A DNA stretch of 42,913 nucleotides from SIAJ01 sp036266155 (GCA_036266155.1 DATANR010000381.1:1-42913); one strand, 5' to 3'; positions 8,501 through 16,553 are shown, counted from the first letter of the stretch. Notes: a model not told the origin generated them from the letters alone. Program-made: numbers and translations.

Positions 8501-10350
8501 GCAATCGATCGGTCGGCCGCGTCCTGTTCAGCCCCGATAGCAAGGCGATCTTCGTGACCGATCAAATCGCCGACTACACGGGGCGAAAGGAACTCGGGGA
8601 CGGCTCCGAGGACTTTAGCGAGCTCTCCCGCTGGGACCTGGAAACGGGTGAGTTGGCCGCGCCCGTCGTTCGGCAACCGGGCAGCCTCGAGATTGTCAGC
8701 ATGAATGGCGCTGGTGATAAGTTCCTCGCCATCGTTCCCGCCGGCGGAAAGACACATGATGGCATGCCGACGGTCGCCGCCCAGATCTGGGACGCTCGCG
8801 TTCTCGCTCCAGCCGGCGGATTCATCGGTCCTGCAAATAGTGTCGTGGTTCAAGCCTCCTTTAGTTCTGATTTCGCGCGTGTGCTGACAGTATCCACCGA
8901 CGGCGACGCACACGTCTGGGACCCGGCGACCGGAGCGTTGGTCGCAGGGCCGTTCCATCACACGAGTTCACGCGTTGGCCAGAAACCGTCGATCAGCATG
9001 GCGAGCTTCAGTCCGGACGGCAAGCGCATCGCGACCGGCACCGGCACGGACTACGGCAGCGTCGGCGAAGCACGGGTGTGGGACCTGGCGACCGGGCGCC
9101 CTGTTACTCCCGTCTTGAAGGCCGAGCGCTGGATGCGGTCCGCGGTCTTCAGCCCGGATGGCCGTCTATTGGTCACGATCGGCAGCAGCACGGAGACGTG
9201 GGACCTGCGCGTTTGGGAAGCGGATACGGGCATGCCCGTCACGCCGCCGTTGGCTCTACCGCTGCGGCTGAGTGGTGGGAATAACACGGCCGTCCGCGAT
9301 GTCAGCGATCAGCCGCGCTTCACGCCCGACGGCCGCCGCATCCTGGTGCCGAGTGAAGCGGGGTTGTATGCCATCGACCTTGTACCCGAGCGGCGCCCGG
9401 CCGATGAATTGGAACCGCTCGCCAAGATCCTCTCAGGCCACGAGGTCGATTCGGCCGGTGGCTTCCAGCCGCTCGCGGAGTCGATCGCGGTCGAGGCGGC
9501 GGAACGATGGCGAACATTGAACCCGTCGCCGCGCACCGGACCGGCGCCGGCCTATACCGAATTCCTAGCTCGCCGGGCACTCGCCCATTCCGCGTGGGCC
9601 GCGGCAACCCGTTTGTTGGGCGACTATCTGCGTGACCATCCGGAAGCGACCTGGGCCCACGCCGAACGAGCGGCCGCGTTCGAAAAGCAGCAACTCCTTG
9701 AGCCGGCCCGTGCCGCATGGGATCAGGTGATTCGCTTGTCGGACGGGCCAACAGCTCGATCGGCCCGCGGCAATGTCCTTGCCCGGCTCGGCCGCTTCGC
9801 TGATGCCGCCGTCGATTTCGCGGCGGCGTGGCATGCAGTGCACGAGCCCGAAGAGGGTGCCCGGCTGGCGCTGAGCCAGTGGGCAGCCGGCGACAAGGAA
9901 GGTTATCGCAAAACGTGCGAACAACTCCGCGACCGCCGCGATGATTTTGGTCGCCACAACGATGGACTGAACCTCGCGGTCCTCGGTTGCGGCCTCGACC
10001 CGGCAAACGGGGAAATTGTTCGGCCCTTCATCCCCTTGTTGCAAGGAATCACTTCGGTCGAAAGCCACGTGGACCTGCTGCGTTCGCTGGCGTTGGCATA
10101 CGTCCGCATCGGCGACCATGCCAAAGCCATGGAAGTTCAGGACAAGATCGTGTGGTCCAACGATCACTACAGCCGGCACTGGCAAATGCTCGTGATGGAA
10201 TTGCCGAAATCAGGCGGACCGCTCGGCTCGGTCGGATTCCGACGCACGGTACTCGTCAAAATCATTGATGACTGGTATGCCCGAGAGTCGGCGGCACTCG
10301 ATTGGACGGAGCGCGTCATCGTTCCAGAACTTCGCAATCAAGCGCGATAG
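5533..10350 (+). CDS. Membrane Ser/Thr protein kinase with WD40 propellers
   Basis: This is a 1605-residue PKN-type kinase. Residues 1-80 are an N-terminal cytosolic segment. The kinase domain runs from about 85 to 350: glycine loop RGGMGVVY (99-106), catalytic Lys120, HRD with Asp210, DFG with Asp228, and GTPSYMAPEQA. All catalytic residues are present, so it should be active. A membrane helix lies at about 374-396 (AIILLLLISGLTAV). After a short coiled region come WD40 repeats (about 470-1290, many VWDxATG and SPDGK motifs), then a TPR-like C-terminus. The WD40 part should be outside the membrane. ATG 5533 is chosen over TTG 5515. A palindrome encodes residues 178-187. Targets are unknown. 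Confidence 0.92.
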   Translation: MSESTNERERRVDEAIAWYYRQAEAGSPPDSNAFLMLYPDLREDLQSFLADKAAFHRMAGPGDPDATVTQDTGATPQAAALLGRVRYFGDYELIAEIARGGMGVVYRARQVSLNRVVALKMILSGQLASDADVKRFRQEAESAANLDHPNILPIYEVGEHDGRQYFSMKLVEGGSLAQSPRTNVRGLVVLLIKVARAVHFAHQRNLLHRDLKPANVLLDADGTPYVTDFGLAKKVEGDAGLTQSGALVGTPSYMAPEQARAAKQLTTGIDVYSLGAILYEMLTGQPPFRGTGVMDTVLQVLNKEADDPRKLNPRIDRDLSVIALKCLSKEPAKRYESAAALADDLERWQRGEPIVARPVSSRERFVKWVRRNPLPAAFTAIILLLLISGLTAVTRLYFRSEHFRQDAESQRDQARGRLARQYVEKAGAFAEQKNPLLGLPWLVEAIKTTDGTPQGELHRLHLRSLLSTTPALVHYMPTATCAALHPDGKHVAIGKKNGVEILPFDSDRSTVARMELSVPTTTLVFSPNGKRLLIAGGVGGAGMGPWMVTSVRVFDAEFGKALTPEKKVGREKDGATSVRFSDDGSVIVALWQGHVNRHVVNMEVYLYDANTLQPIGKPFIWGHPEGLDYVQIDYKNLRALTPCRNVESNSFDFTAKTQVWDLRTSVALFEPIPSTLGTPTGPPSPDGSTFAMQLEKVVRLHSMSTGKPTGQPLQHPDLVLSVAWRPDGKVIATFCKDGIMRTWDAATGKLIPKDFTPCDTDGVRALDYSPDGHTLYVNGQRGLAARDADSGQSMLSVDYDAANHTIVFSPDGVHVVTGNYEGIAIWKRAGERAMPTLPHGGPVAPSFTANGRYLLTTGNGIRLWDLAVPRPAARPVLPPSAVQVGPAIINAANDRVATLDADGQVHIHDTRTGAAIGASFRPPGEWRAAQLSPDGKVVATIGWAEGHSGAPTAAEVAGRMCARGGYIWKSPRDVGVWDAATGKAIVAPLRNRSVGRVLFSPDSKAIFVTDQIADYTGRKELGDGSEDFSELSRWDLETGELAAPVVRQPGSLEIVSMNGAGDKFLAIVPAGGKTHDGMPTVAAQIWDARVLAPAGGFIGPANSVVVQASFSSDFARVLTVSTDGDAHVWDPATGALVAGPFHHTSSRVGQKPSISMASFSPDGKRIATGTGTDYGSVGEARVWDLATGRPVTPVLKAERWMRSAVFSPDGRLLVTIGSSTETWDLRVWEADTGMPVTPPLALPLRLSGGNNTAVRDVSDQPRFTPDGRRILVPSEAGLYAIDLVPERRPADELEPLAKILSGHEVDSAGGFQPLAESIAVEAAERWRTLNPSPRTGPAPAYTEFLARRALAHSAWAAATRLLGDYLRDHPEATWAHAERAAAFEKQQLLEPARAAWDQVIRLSDGPTARSARGNVLARLGRFADAAVDFAAAWHAVHEPEEGARLALSQWAAGDKEGYRKTCEQLRDRRDDFGRHNDGLNLAVLGCGLDPANGEIVRPFIPLLQGITSVESHVDLLRSLALAYVRIGDHAKAMEVQDKIVWSNDHYSRHWQMLVMELPKSGGPLGSVGFRRTVLVKIIDDWYARESAALDWTERVIVPELRNQAR
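6066..6093. repeat. Perfect palindrome inside the kinase-domain coding sequence
   Basis: Arms AAGCCCACGGACG (6066-6078) and CGTCCGTGGGCTT (6081-6093) are perfectly complementary around an AA centre. The element is translated in frame as QSPRTNVRGL, at the loop between the hinge (LVEGGSLA) and the helix that precedes the HRD loop. Related planctomycete kinases usually have a variable charged stretch here. The text looks like a dispersed GTCCGTGGG-type palindrome that has landed in, or been kept within, a gene. Confidence 0.8.
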
Positions 10351-10428
10351 TCGTTCTTTTCCACAAGTTGATTGGGATGCGGTGGCCGCGAACTGGCAGG
10401 TTGCAACGGGGACGGATAAATCAGTTAC

Positions 10429-11916
10429 ATGCGCTATTTTCCGTCGTTCGATGAATTCAGCAGTCTGGCCGCCAGGCACACGGCCGTGCCGGTATATCGC
10501 CAGCTACTCGGCGATTGCCTCACTCCCGTCAGCGCCTTCTGCAAGATTCAGGAAGGCGAATGGGCGTTCCTCTTCGAAAGCGTCGTTGGCGGCGAACGGC
10601 TCGGGCGCTATAGCTTCGTTGGTTCCGGGCCATTCTTCAAATTCGAGGCATTCGATCGCCGCGTCGTGACGCAGGCCGGCAAGGGACCCAAGCAGGAATT
10701 TACGCATCCCGACCCGCTGCGAAAGCTCGAAGAGTTGTTGAGCACATACCGCGCGCCGAACGTTGCGGGTTTGCCGCGCTTCTGTGGCGGGGCCGTCGGC
10801 TATGCGGGTTACGATACGGTTCGCTACGTGGAGCATTTGCCGAACGCCCCTGAGGACGATCGCGGCCTACCAGACTTGAGCTTCGCGTTCTACGACCGCA
10901 TGGTCGTCTTCGATCACATCAACAAGACGGTCGCCGCGGTCGCTCATGCCCATATCGATCCAACCAACCTGCGCAAGTGCTATGGCGACGCGTGCCTGAA
11001 AGTCGATCGCCTCGTTGAGCGGCTGCAAGATGGTGTTGCCGACTTGCAACTGACGGACATCGACACCAGCGGCCCCGTCTCGCTTCCCGCCGAGTCGAAC
11101 TTCACCAAAGACGGGTTCAAGGCCGCGGTCGAGAAGTGCAAGGACTACATCAACGCCGGCGACATTTTCCAGGTCGTGTTGAGCCAGCGATTCAAGGCAC
11201 GCACCAAGGCGCGGCCGTTTGATATCTATCGCGCGTTGCGCGCAGTCAATCCGTCGCCGTTCATGATCTACGTGAAGGCGGGGCCGACAACCCTCGTCGG
11301 CGCATCACCGGAAATCATGACGCGCGTCGAAGGCGATCTTGTGACCATCCGGCCACTGGCCGGCACGCGTCGCCGCGGCGCCACGCCCGAAGAAGACAGG
11401 GTGCTCGCCGACGAATTGATCGCCGACCCGAAGGAGCGCGCCGAGCACATCATGCTCGTCGATCTCGGTCGCAATGACGTTGGACAGGTGGCAAAGTTCG
11501 GCAGCGTGCAGCTCAGCGACCTGCTTACGGTCGAGCGCTATAGCCACGTGATGCACATTTCGAGTACCGTGACCGGCCGGCTTGAAGCGGGCAAGACATC
11601 ATTTGACGCACTGCGCTCCTGTCTGCCCGCCGGCACGCTCTCCGGCGCCCCGAAGGTGCGGGCGATGCAGATCATCGACGAGTTGGAGCCGCATCGCCGC
11701 GGCCCCTATGGCGGCGCCGTCGGCTATGTCGATTTCACGGGCAACATGGACACGTGCATCGCCCTCAGGACGATGGTCGTACAAGGCCAAACCGCGTACG
11801 TACAGGCGGGCGCCGGCCTCGTTGCCGACAGCGATCCGGAGGCGGAATATCAGGAGACGGTGAACAAGGCGAAGGGCTTATTACGCGCGCTAGAGATCGC
11901 GGAGACGCAGCTCTGA
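10429..11916 (+). CDS. trpE: Anthranilate synthase component I
   Basis: The 495-residue protein converts chorismate to anthranilate in tryptophan synthesis, using ammonia from the TrpG partner. The N-terminal domain carries the FLFES variant of the LLES tryptophan-binding motif and RYSFVG. The chorismate-binding C-terminal part shows VVLSQRF, NPSPFMIY, GASPEIM, IRPLAGTRRRG, AEHIMLVDLGRND, GTLSGAPKVRAM and AGAGLVADSDPE. These favour TrpE over PabB or isochorismate synthase. No trpG is adjacent in this window, and no leader peptide rich in Trp codons was seen in the 78 bases before it. It follows the kinase gene on the same strand, but the two are probably unrelated in function. Confidence 0.93.
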   Translation: MRYFPSFDEFSSLAARHTAVPVYRQLLGDCLTPVSAFCKIQEGEWAFLFESVVGGERLGRYSFVGSGPFFKFEAFDRRVVTQAGKGPKQEFTHPDPLRKLEELLSTYRAPNVAGLPRFCGGAVGYAGYDTVRYVEHLPNAPEDDRGLPDLSFAFYDRMVVFDHINKTVAAVAHAHIDPTNLRKCYGDACLKVDRLVERLQDGVADLQLTDIDTSGPVSLPAESNFTKDGFKAAVEKCKDYINAGDIFQVVLSQRFKARTKARPFDIYRALRAVNPSPFMIYVKAGPTTLVGASPEIMTRVEGDLVTIRPLAGTRRRGATPEEDRVLADELIADPKERAEHIMLVDLGRNDVGQVAKFGSVQLSDLLTVERYSHVMHISSTVTGRLEAGKTSFDALRSCLPAGTLSGAPKVRAMQIIDELEPHRRGPYGGAVGYVDFTGNMDTCIALRTMVVQGQTAYVQAGAGLVADSDPEAEYQETVNKAKGLLRALEIAETQL

Positions 11917-12091
11917 GTTCTTGTGACGACCGGCGAAACACCTCGATCGACTCGCCGCCTTGATTCCCGCCCAGGTTCCCTGAAACGGGATCACGCTCGT
12001 GATATACGCCAGATAGACGCGTTGCTCGTCCATCGTCAATCCCCACCACGGGTCATGCTCGCCTCGGGACGTTCGCCGATTGCCGTGGGGA
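11917..12091. other. Spacer between trpE and the convergent NPCBM gene
   Basis: These 175 bases contain open frames on both strands, but none has a convincing start or a recognisable product. A minus-strand frame beginning at an ATG near 12034 gives a short peptide (MDEQRVYLAYITS...). It might be a remnant, and I do not call it a gene. Confidence 0.3.
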
Positions 12092-13279
12092 TCAGGGAAC
12101 CAATCTTGCCTCAGCCAAATCGACGTGAGCCTGCACGTTGCCGCCCGCACGGCGGCGGACGACGATTGTCAACTCTTTGGCAGCGTTCAAATTGACTTGG
12201 ATCGGCACCGGTCCTCCAGTGAACGTGAGTTTGCCGTTGTTCGGCAGCGGCTGTTCCTTGCCATCGAGCAATAACGCAATCTCGGCTTCGCCGCGCACAC
12301 CCGACCCGGCGTCCATGCCGGCGAGTGTCTCGAAACGCCGATATTTCCCGCCGAGCGAATAACTGATCGTGCATTCGGCGTGAATGCCCAGGCCGCGATC
12401 GAACGTCGATTCGCCGGCCGATGTCCGCAAGATCATGGGCCTGCCGGTCACCGCGCGATCCGGCGCCAGCGAAAACTGCTCGCCATCGTATGGTCGATAT
12501 TGGTAACTGACGGGCTTCAAATCCGACAAATAGACCACCTTCCCTTGTTCGACATCCGCGGCGACGACCTGCTCGACGTCAATACGGACTGTGTCCTTGA
12601 ACGGCGTCACAGCCACCCAGGTTTGACCGTCAAATGTCAGAGAATTGACACTGAGGCGGGTTCCGTTCGCCAACGTCAGGCGATAATACGGGCCCTTCGG
12701 TCGACGAAAACGTGCCAAATCCGTGTTAAATGCAATTGCCGCCAACTTGGATAATTCCAGCTGTTGATCCTTACCATCAACTTGAAGACGAACGAGGTTC
12801 TTGGTGGAGTCAATATTGGCGATCGATCCCAACAGCACGTCGCCATTGCGCGCGCGGAGCACATCACGCTTTCTCGGCGAGGACAACCATTCCGGCTCCA
12901 GGTCATCGCCCATGCGGTGCGTCAGCCAGGCGACGCGCAATGCCGACATTGGCACGCGCAGCATTTGTGGCTGGCTGTCTTGAATTGTCATGCGCAAATG
13001 AAGCGCGTCACCATCCGCGTCGGCAACGACGCCGGCAATCCGGTCGCCGTTGGTCAGTTCGACAAAGGGGCCCCGTGGCGCGGGCGGGAGCGGTCGTCTC
13101 CGAATGGCGTACCAATCGCCCGCATGGATCTTGCGATCGTCTCCCAGGATCAGACATCCGTCTCTGTCGATTTCCTTCAATTGCGCCGACAACGCGCCGT
13201 CGAGCGTGCGGACCTCTACTGGCCGATCGGATAATCCTCCGGCAAGGAGCAGCAGCAATTGGATCGGAATTGTCAGCAT
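12092..13279 (-). CDS. Secreted NPCBM/NEW2-domain protein
   Basis: The product has 395 residues. It opens with a short signal peptide (LTIPIQLLLLLAGG). The middle part has repeated beta-rich segments with GDRIAGVV and GDVLLGSI, i.e. two copies of a strand-turn pattern. The C-terminal part from about residue 265 fits the NPCBM carbohydrate-binding fold: TFDRGLGIHAECTISYSL, RFETLAGMDAG, GEAEIALLLDGK and the closing AHVDLAEARLV. The family is found on glycosidases and on stand-alone planctomycete surface proteins. No catalytic domain accompanies it here, so binding of glycans at the cell surface is an inference. It is divergent from the AT-hook gene. Confidence 0.8.
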   Translation of the reverse strand: MLTIPIQLLLLLAGGLSDRPVEVRTLDGALSAQLKEIDRDGCLILGDDRKIHAGDWYAIRRRPLPPAPRGPFVELTNGDRIAGVVADADGDALHLRMTIQDSQPQMLRVPMSALRVAWLTHRMGDDLEPEWLSSPRKRDVLRARNGDVLLGSIANIDSTKNLVRLQVDGKDQQLELSKLAAIAFNTDLARFRRPKGPYYRLTLANGTRLSVNSLTFDGQTWVAVTPFKDTVRIDVEQVVAADVEQGKVVYLSDLKPVSYQYRPYDGEQFSLAPDRAVTGRPMILRTSAGESTFDRGLGIHAECTISYSLGGKYRRFETLAGMDAGSGVRGEAEIALLLDGKEQPLPNNGKLTFTGGPVPIQVNLNAAKELTIVVRRRAGGNVQAHVDLAEARLVP

Positions 13280-13339
13280 GAATATCTATTAGGGGCGCCA
13301 GCTGGTCGTGTCGCCAATTTTCAGCCTCTTCATCGCAGT

Positions 13340-13354
13340 ATATCAATTTGATAT
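13340..13354. promoter_or_regulatory. AT-rich dyad in a divergent intergenic region, candidate operator
   Basis: ATATCAA-T-TTGATAT is a perfect 7-bp dyad with a one-base centre. It lies 61 bases from the minus-strand start at 13279 and 88 bases before the plus-strand start at 13442, in an AT-rich island within GC-rich surroundings. That position suits a regulator site. The binding protein is unknown; autoregulation by the neighbouring basic protein is possible but unproven. Confidence 0.4.
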
Positions 13355-13441
13355 TTCTTAGTTGCTTCGTCATCGTCGACTCGTAGGATTGGTTCCATCG
13401 TCCGTTGGCTCGCATCAATTTCACTCCGGGGGAACACGGTC

Positions 13442-13822
13442 ATGGCGAAAAGGGACGGCAAGGCGTCGAAGGCAGACATGGTGCGCGATGCTATCGCCAA
13501 GCTCGGTTGGGCGAAAGGAATCGACGAATACGCTGCGTATATCAAGGAGACTTATGGCGCCGAAATGACCAAGGCGCACATCTCGCAAACCAAGAGCAAC
13601 GAGCGGAAGCGGCAAGGCGTTCGCGGCCCGAAGCGGGGCCGGCGCGGTCGGCCGCCGGGAAGCGGCAAGAAACAGATGGCCGCCGTCGCCGCGGTGAACG
13701 GCGCAACTGCAGCAGCCACCGTGGCGGACATCCTCGCGTTCGTCGACACGCTCCGCGACTTCGAGACGAAGCTCGGCGCCGCTAGCATTCGCGAAGTCAT
13801 CAAGACAGTGCTGAAAAAGTGA
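13442..13822 (+). CDS. Small basic protein with AT-hook-like segment
   Basis: This 126-residue protein has three parts. Residues 1-55 are a compact helical domain (KADMVRDAIAKLGW, GIDEYAAYIKETYGAEMTKAHISQTKS), like a small winged-helix or helix-turn-helix fold. Residues 56-77 are highly basic, with RGPKRGRRGRPPGSGKK, which contains the GRP core of AT-hooks. The C-terminus is a helical segment (ADILAFVDTLRDFETKL) that may dimerise. Nucleoid or regulatory DNA binding is inferred. GGGGG lies 10 bases before the ATG. Proteins of this shape recur in planctomycetes, but I know of no assigned function. Confidence 0.7.
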   Translation: MAKRDGKASKADMVRDAIAKLGWAKGIDEYAAYIKETYGAEMTKAHISQTKSNERKRQGVRGPKRGRRGRPPGSGKKQMAAVAAVNGATAAATVADILAFVDTLRDFETKLGAASIREVIKTVLKK

Positions 13823-13828
13823 ATAACA

Positions 13829-13858
13829 GAAGCCCTCGCGCAAGAGCGAGAGGGCTTC
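13829..13858. terminator. Hairpin shared by two convergent genes
   Basis: GAAGCCCTC (13829-13837) pairs with GAGGGCTTC (13850-13858), and after one mismatch CGC pairs with GCG around an AAGA loop. It lies between stops at 13822 (plus) and 13861 (minus), the expected place for a bidirectional terminator. There is no long T-run on either strand. Confidence 0.6.
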
Positions 13859-13860
13859 AC

Positions 13861-14202
13861 TCAACCCAAATCGATCGCACCGACGGCTTGCAAAATCTCA
13901 CCGATCGGGAACACCCGCTTCGCTTGCGCGCCGTCCGGATCGAGAACCGCCAGCGTCACGCCGGCCGTATAGCACGCGCGCAACACTTCCAGCACCGAAG
14001 CCCGCGGTGGCCGCACGACTTGCCAGCCGGGCCCGCGGATCATTTTTTCCGCATAGTGCTGCGCGGCATCGGCGCTCAAAAATAGCGCCAGCGCATCCGG
14101 CCCGTCCTTGACGCGCCAGCGGGCGAACTCGGCCCGGCCGGCCGTGATACGCACGAGCAAGTACGGATTCAGTTCGTCCGCGGCCGAAGGAGGAGTTGGC
14201 AT
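13861..14202 (-). CDS. Small conserved-looking protein of unknown function
   Basis: This 113-residue soluble protein has no signal or membrane segment. Its order of elements is a beta strand (NPYLLVRITAGRAEFARW), helix (DALALFLSADAAQHYAEKMI), strand with Trp (PGWQVVRPPR), helix (VLEVLRACYTAGV) and strand (LAVLDPDG). This alternating pattern resembles small planctomycete proteins found beside other metabolic genes, but I cannot name a family. ATG 14202 overlaps the previous gene's TGA (TGATG), pointing to translational coupling with the squalene-oxidase-repeat gene. Confidence 0.6.
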   Translation of the reverse strand: MPTPPSAADELNPYLLVRITAGRAEFARWRVKDGPDALALFLSADAAQHYAEKMIRGPGWQVVRPPRASVLEVLRACYTAGVTLAVLDPDGAQAKRVFPIGEILQAVGAIDLG

Positions 14203-15302
14203 CACTTCTGAAGGATCGGCAGATAGTTATTCGGAATTTGCAGGATGATGCAGGCCATCGCGGTCGCGTAGTGATTGCACACCGTCGGGTCCGACCACGA
14301 ACCGTCGCCCCGGCCACGGTTGAGACGCAGCAACTCGTCACGAATACCCGGGAACCACTCGTCCCAGTATTTCGGGCCGGCCGTCCACATGGCCTGAGCG
14401 GCATAATACTGGCCGTAGTAATAATGCTGATCCGGGAAGAAGCCGCTGCGGCCCATGTTGCCGCCCGGCTTGAATTTCATCAGATATTTCAAGCCGCGTT
14501 CGACTTCCGGGCCGGTATAAACGCCCGCGCAATAGAGCGCGACAATTCCCGCTGCTGACCGAGGAAACGCCGCCCCCGGTTGGCCGCTGAAATAGCTGAA
14601 GCCGCCGTCGGCGGTCTGGCAAGACCGAACGTACTTGACGCACTTGTCGGCGGCCTCTTTCGGCACGAAGAACCCGGCATTGCGCGCGGCCCGCAGGGCC
14701 ATGATTTGGCAAATTGTCACTGACGAGTCAGCCGTCTCTTTCTGCGGATTGTAGCGCCACCCGCCTTCCGAATTCTGACAGGTGATGATGAGTTGAACCG
14801 CACGCTCGATTGTCGTCTTGAGTCGATCGCTCAGCGTTTTGTCGGCCACCATCCCAAATGCTTCAGCGAGGAACAGCGTCGCGAAGCCGTGGCTGTACAT
14901 CGGGCCCTGACGGAAGTGGCCGTTCGGGAAGTTGAGGAACCCCGGCGGATCGCGTTGCTCCTTCGACAAGACAAACTGCAACGCCCGCATGACCGCATTG
15001 CAGTGCAACCCGCGTCCCGGCGTGTGCCCGCCAGCCATCAAGGCCAGGGCCGCCAAGCTCGTAACGGCGAGATTGCCCTGGAAGAGCAGTGAGTCGCCGA
15101 AGGAGCCGTCGCGGTTCTGGGTGTTGGCGAGGAAAGCGAGACCGCGTTCCGCGGCTCGCAAGGCATCCGGCGTCAAATGGTTGACGTACGCTGCAGCGGA
15201 CGACAATCCATCGGCCCCTGGATTCGCGCGCGTTGGCAAGCCGACCGCCAAGCCGGCGCCGACGGCGCCCGTTCGCAACAGGAAATGGCGGCGATTGAGC
15301 AC
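14202..15302 (-). CDS. Tat-exported prenyltransferase/squalene-oxidase-repeat protein
   Basis: The 366-residue product starts NRRHFLLRTGAVGAGLAVGL, a twin-arginine-like signal. The rest is an alpha/alpha-barrel of repeats with the QNxxGSFG/QNSEGGWRY/QTADGGFSYF spacing seen in squalene cyclases and prenyltransferase beta subunits. The catalytic DxDDTA motif of squalene-hopene cyclase is not visible, so it is probably not a cyclase; planctomycetes have many such non-cyclase relatives of unknown role. The start is GTG, sharing its G with the TAG of the upstream gene. With its downstream overlap this makes a tightly coupled three-gene set. Confidence 0.82.
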   Translation of the reverse strand: MLNRRHFLLRTGAVGAGLAVGLPTRANPGADGLSSAAAYVNHLTPDALRAAERGLAFLANTQNRDGSFGDSLLFQGNLAVTSLAALALMAGGHTPGRGLHCNAVMRALQFVLSKEQRDPPGFLNFPNGHFRQGPMYSHGFATLFLAEAFGMVADKTLSDRLKTTIERAVQLIITCQNSEGGWRYNPQKETADSSVTICQIMALRAARNAGFFVPKEAADKCVKYVRSCQTADGGFSYFSGQPGAAFPRSAAGIVALYCAGVYTGPEVERGLKYLMKFKPGGNMGRSGFFPDQHYYYGQYYAAQAMWTAGPKYWDEWFPGIRDELLRLNRGRGDGSWSDPTVCNHYATAMACIILQIPNNYLPILQK

Positions 15303-16213
15303 TAGCGATCGTCTCCCTTTTTCTTCTGCTCCGCCAGACTCGCGTAATACTGCTTGAGCAACTCACTGTAACGCGGCATGAATTGCTCGCGGTAGTAGCG
15401 GTCCATTTCCTGGCGCATCCGATCGGGCAGCGTGCCCCAAACGTCCTTGTACAGGTCGGCGAGCTTGTCGTTCTGTCGCTTCGGCGACATTTTGCCGAAC
15501 TTGTCGTTCGGCTCGCCTTGCGGTTTGTCGCCGGTCTTGGCCATCGGCCCCTCTTTCGGCTCCGGCATCCCCGGCATGGGTTCCTTGCCGCCCGGTCCGC
15601 CCTTGGGCATCGGCTCGTTCATGCCCATCGGCATCGGCTGATCGCCCTGCGGCTTGCGCTCGCGGCGCGGCTTGCGCTCGGGTCGACCGGAGTTGCCGGT
15701 GCTCGCACTCTTCGGCGGCGGCTGACCGGTGCTGCCCATCGGCATCGGCGACATGGGTGGCGGCATATCTCCTATGCCTTTCGGCGGAGGCATGCTGCCT
15801 TTGGGCGGGGGCATGTCGCTCTTCGGTGGCGGCATGTCGCTCTTGGGGGGCGGCATCATCGGCGGCATGGGCGGCATCATGTCCGGCATCGGCGGCGAGG
15901 GCGGCGGCGGTTGCTGGGCCTTTTTCAGCAGCGCGTCGATGCCCTTGATGACCTCCTGCTGAAGCTTCCGCGTGTCGGCCCCCGGATCCTTCTCTTTCAA
16001 GCGTTCGCCAGCCTTCTGCGCGTTCTCGGCAATGCGTTCGGCTGTCTTCTGCACGTCGACTTCGTCTTCCGACTTGTCATCGTCTTTCTTGGGCTCAACT
16101 TTCTTAGCTTCGGGTTTTTTCACGTCCGGCTTTGGTTCAGCCTTCGGCTGTTCTTGCGCAGGCGCCAGTGCGACGAGCGACAAAGCGAAGGCAAGTGCGA
16201 TTAGAGGTTTCAT
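15302..16213 (-). CDS. Exported Met/Pro-rich low-complexity protein
   Basis: The product has 303 residues. The signal peptide is MKPLIALAFALSLVALAPAQ, with an AxA-like cleavage site. Next come a Lys/Pro/Glu stretch, a short coiled segment (TAERIAENAQKAGERLKEK), a long Pro/Met low-complexity region (about 110-215, with repeated DMPPPKS/GSMPPPKG units), and a folded-looking C-terminus (NDKLADLYKDVWGTLPDRMRQEMDRYYREQFMPRYSELLKQYY). Similar tails occur in planctomycete genes close to DUF4175-like and vWA genes, so it may belong with the giant upstream genes despite the hairpin-containing gap. ATG 16213 is chosen because it begins the signal peptide. Confidence 0.75.
   Translation of the reverse strand: MKPLIALAFALSLVALAPAQEQPKAEPKPDVKKPEAKKVEPKKDDDKSEDEVDVQKTAERIAENAQKAGERLKEKDPGADTRKLQQEVIKGIDALLKKAQQPPPPSPPMPDMMPPMPPMMPPPKSDMPPPKSDMPPPKGSMPPPKGIGDMPPPMSPMPMGSTGQPPPKSASTGNSGRPERKPRRERKPQGDQPMPMGMNEPMPKGGPGGKEPMPGMPEPKEGPMAKTGDKPQGEPNDKFGKMSPKRQNDKLADLYKDVWGTLPDRMRQEMDRYYREQFMPRYSELLKQYYASLAEQKKKGDDR
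15770..15900. repeat. GGCGGCATG-type low-complexity coding repeat
   Basis: Short direct repeats of a GGCATGTCGCTCTT(C/G)GG(T/G)GGCGG type encode the DMPPPKS units of the Met/Pro-rich protein on the minus strand. Such tracts are prone to slippage and length change. Confidence 0.6.
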
Positions 16214-16455
16214 GATGTGGACTCCCGGCCACGGGAGATCGTGTTCCATGGTTGATCTTATGCGTGTGCGGCTTCGTCGCGATGTAACTCTACCGCATCA
16301 GGTGCCAGCCTAATGGTCAACATTCGGTCCCTATATTCCAACGCTCGATGTGGCATTATCACCCTTTTGAGGCGTTACCAATAATCACACTTTTTGTCGC
16401 AGCCGCATCGCGATAATATATTGTCTGTTAAGCACTTACATAAAAACCATCAATC
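16214..16455. promoter_or_regulatory. AT-rich intergenic stretch, probable promoter of the minus-strand group
   Basis: The 407-base gap 16214-16620 has two parts. This part, closest to the minus-strand start at 16213, is noticeably richer in A and T (around 16330-16450) than nearby coding DNA. It contains no credible gene. Several TTGACA-like and TATAAT-like fragments occur on the minus strand, but I cannot pick one pair with confidence. Confidence 0.35.
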
Positions 16456-16492
16456 AAAGAGCGCCAGCCCGGGGGAATATCTGGCGCTCTTT
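16456..16492. terminator. Hairpin built from AAAGAGCGCCAG and its complement
   Basis: The 12-bp arms at 16456-16467 and 16481-16492 are perfect, with a 13-base loop. Read on the minus strand the stem ends in CTCTTT, so it can act as a second terminator downstream of the DUF4175-like gene. It uses the same 11-base core as the neighbouring hairpin. Confidence 0.6.
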
Positions 16493-16553
16493 AAATTGTG
16501 CGGGGGAACCGGTGCAACGCAATCGGCAAGTTACTACTCCAAGCGAACTTGCG

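Noticed and set aside
10351..10428. Possible trp leader/attenuator before trpE
   Set aside because: No Trp-rich leader peptide and no terminator/antiterminator pair could be seen.
11923..12195. Short open frames in the trpE/NPCBM spacer
   Set aside because: No ribosome site, no recognisable sequence, and overlapping frames on both strands.
15383..16204. His/Arg-rich plus-strand frame opposite the Met/Pro-rich gene
   Set aside because: Its composition is the mirror of the low-complexity Pro/Met codons; there is no signal or domain.
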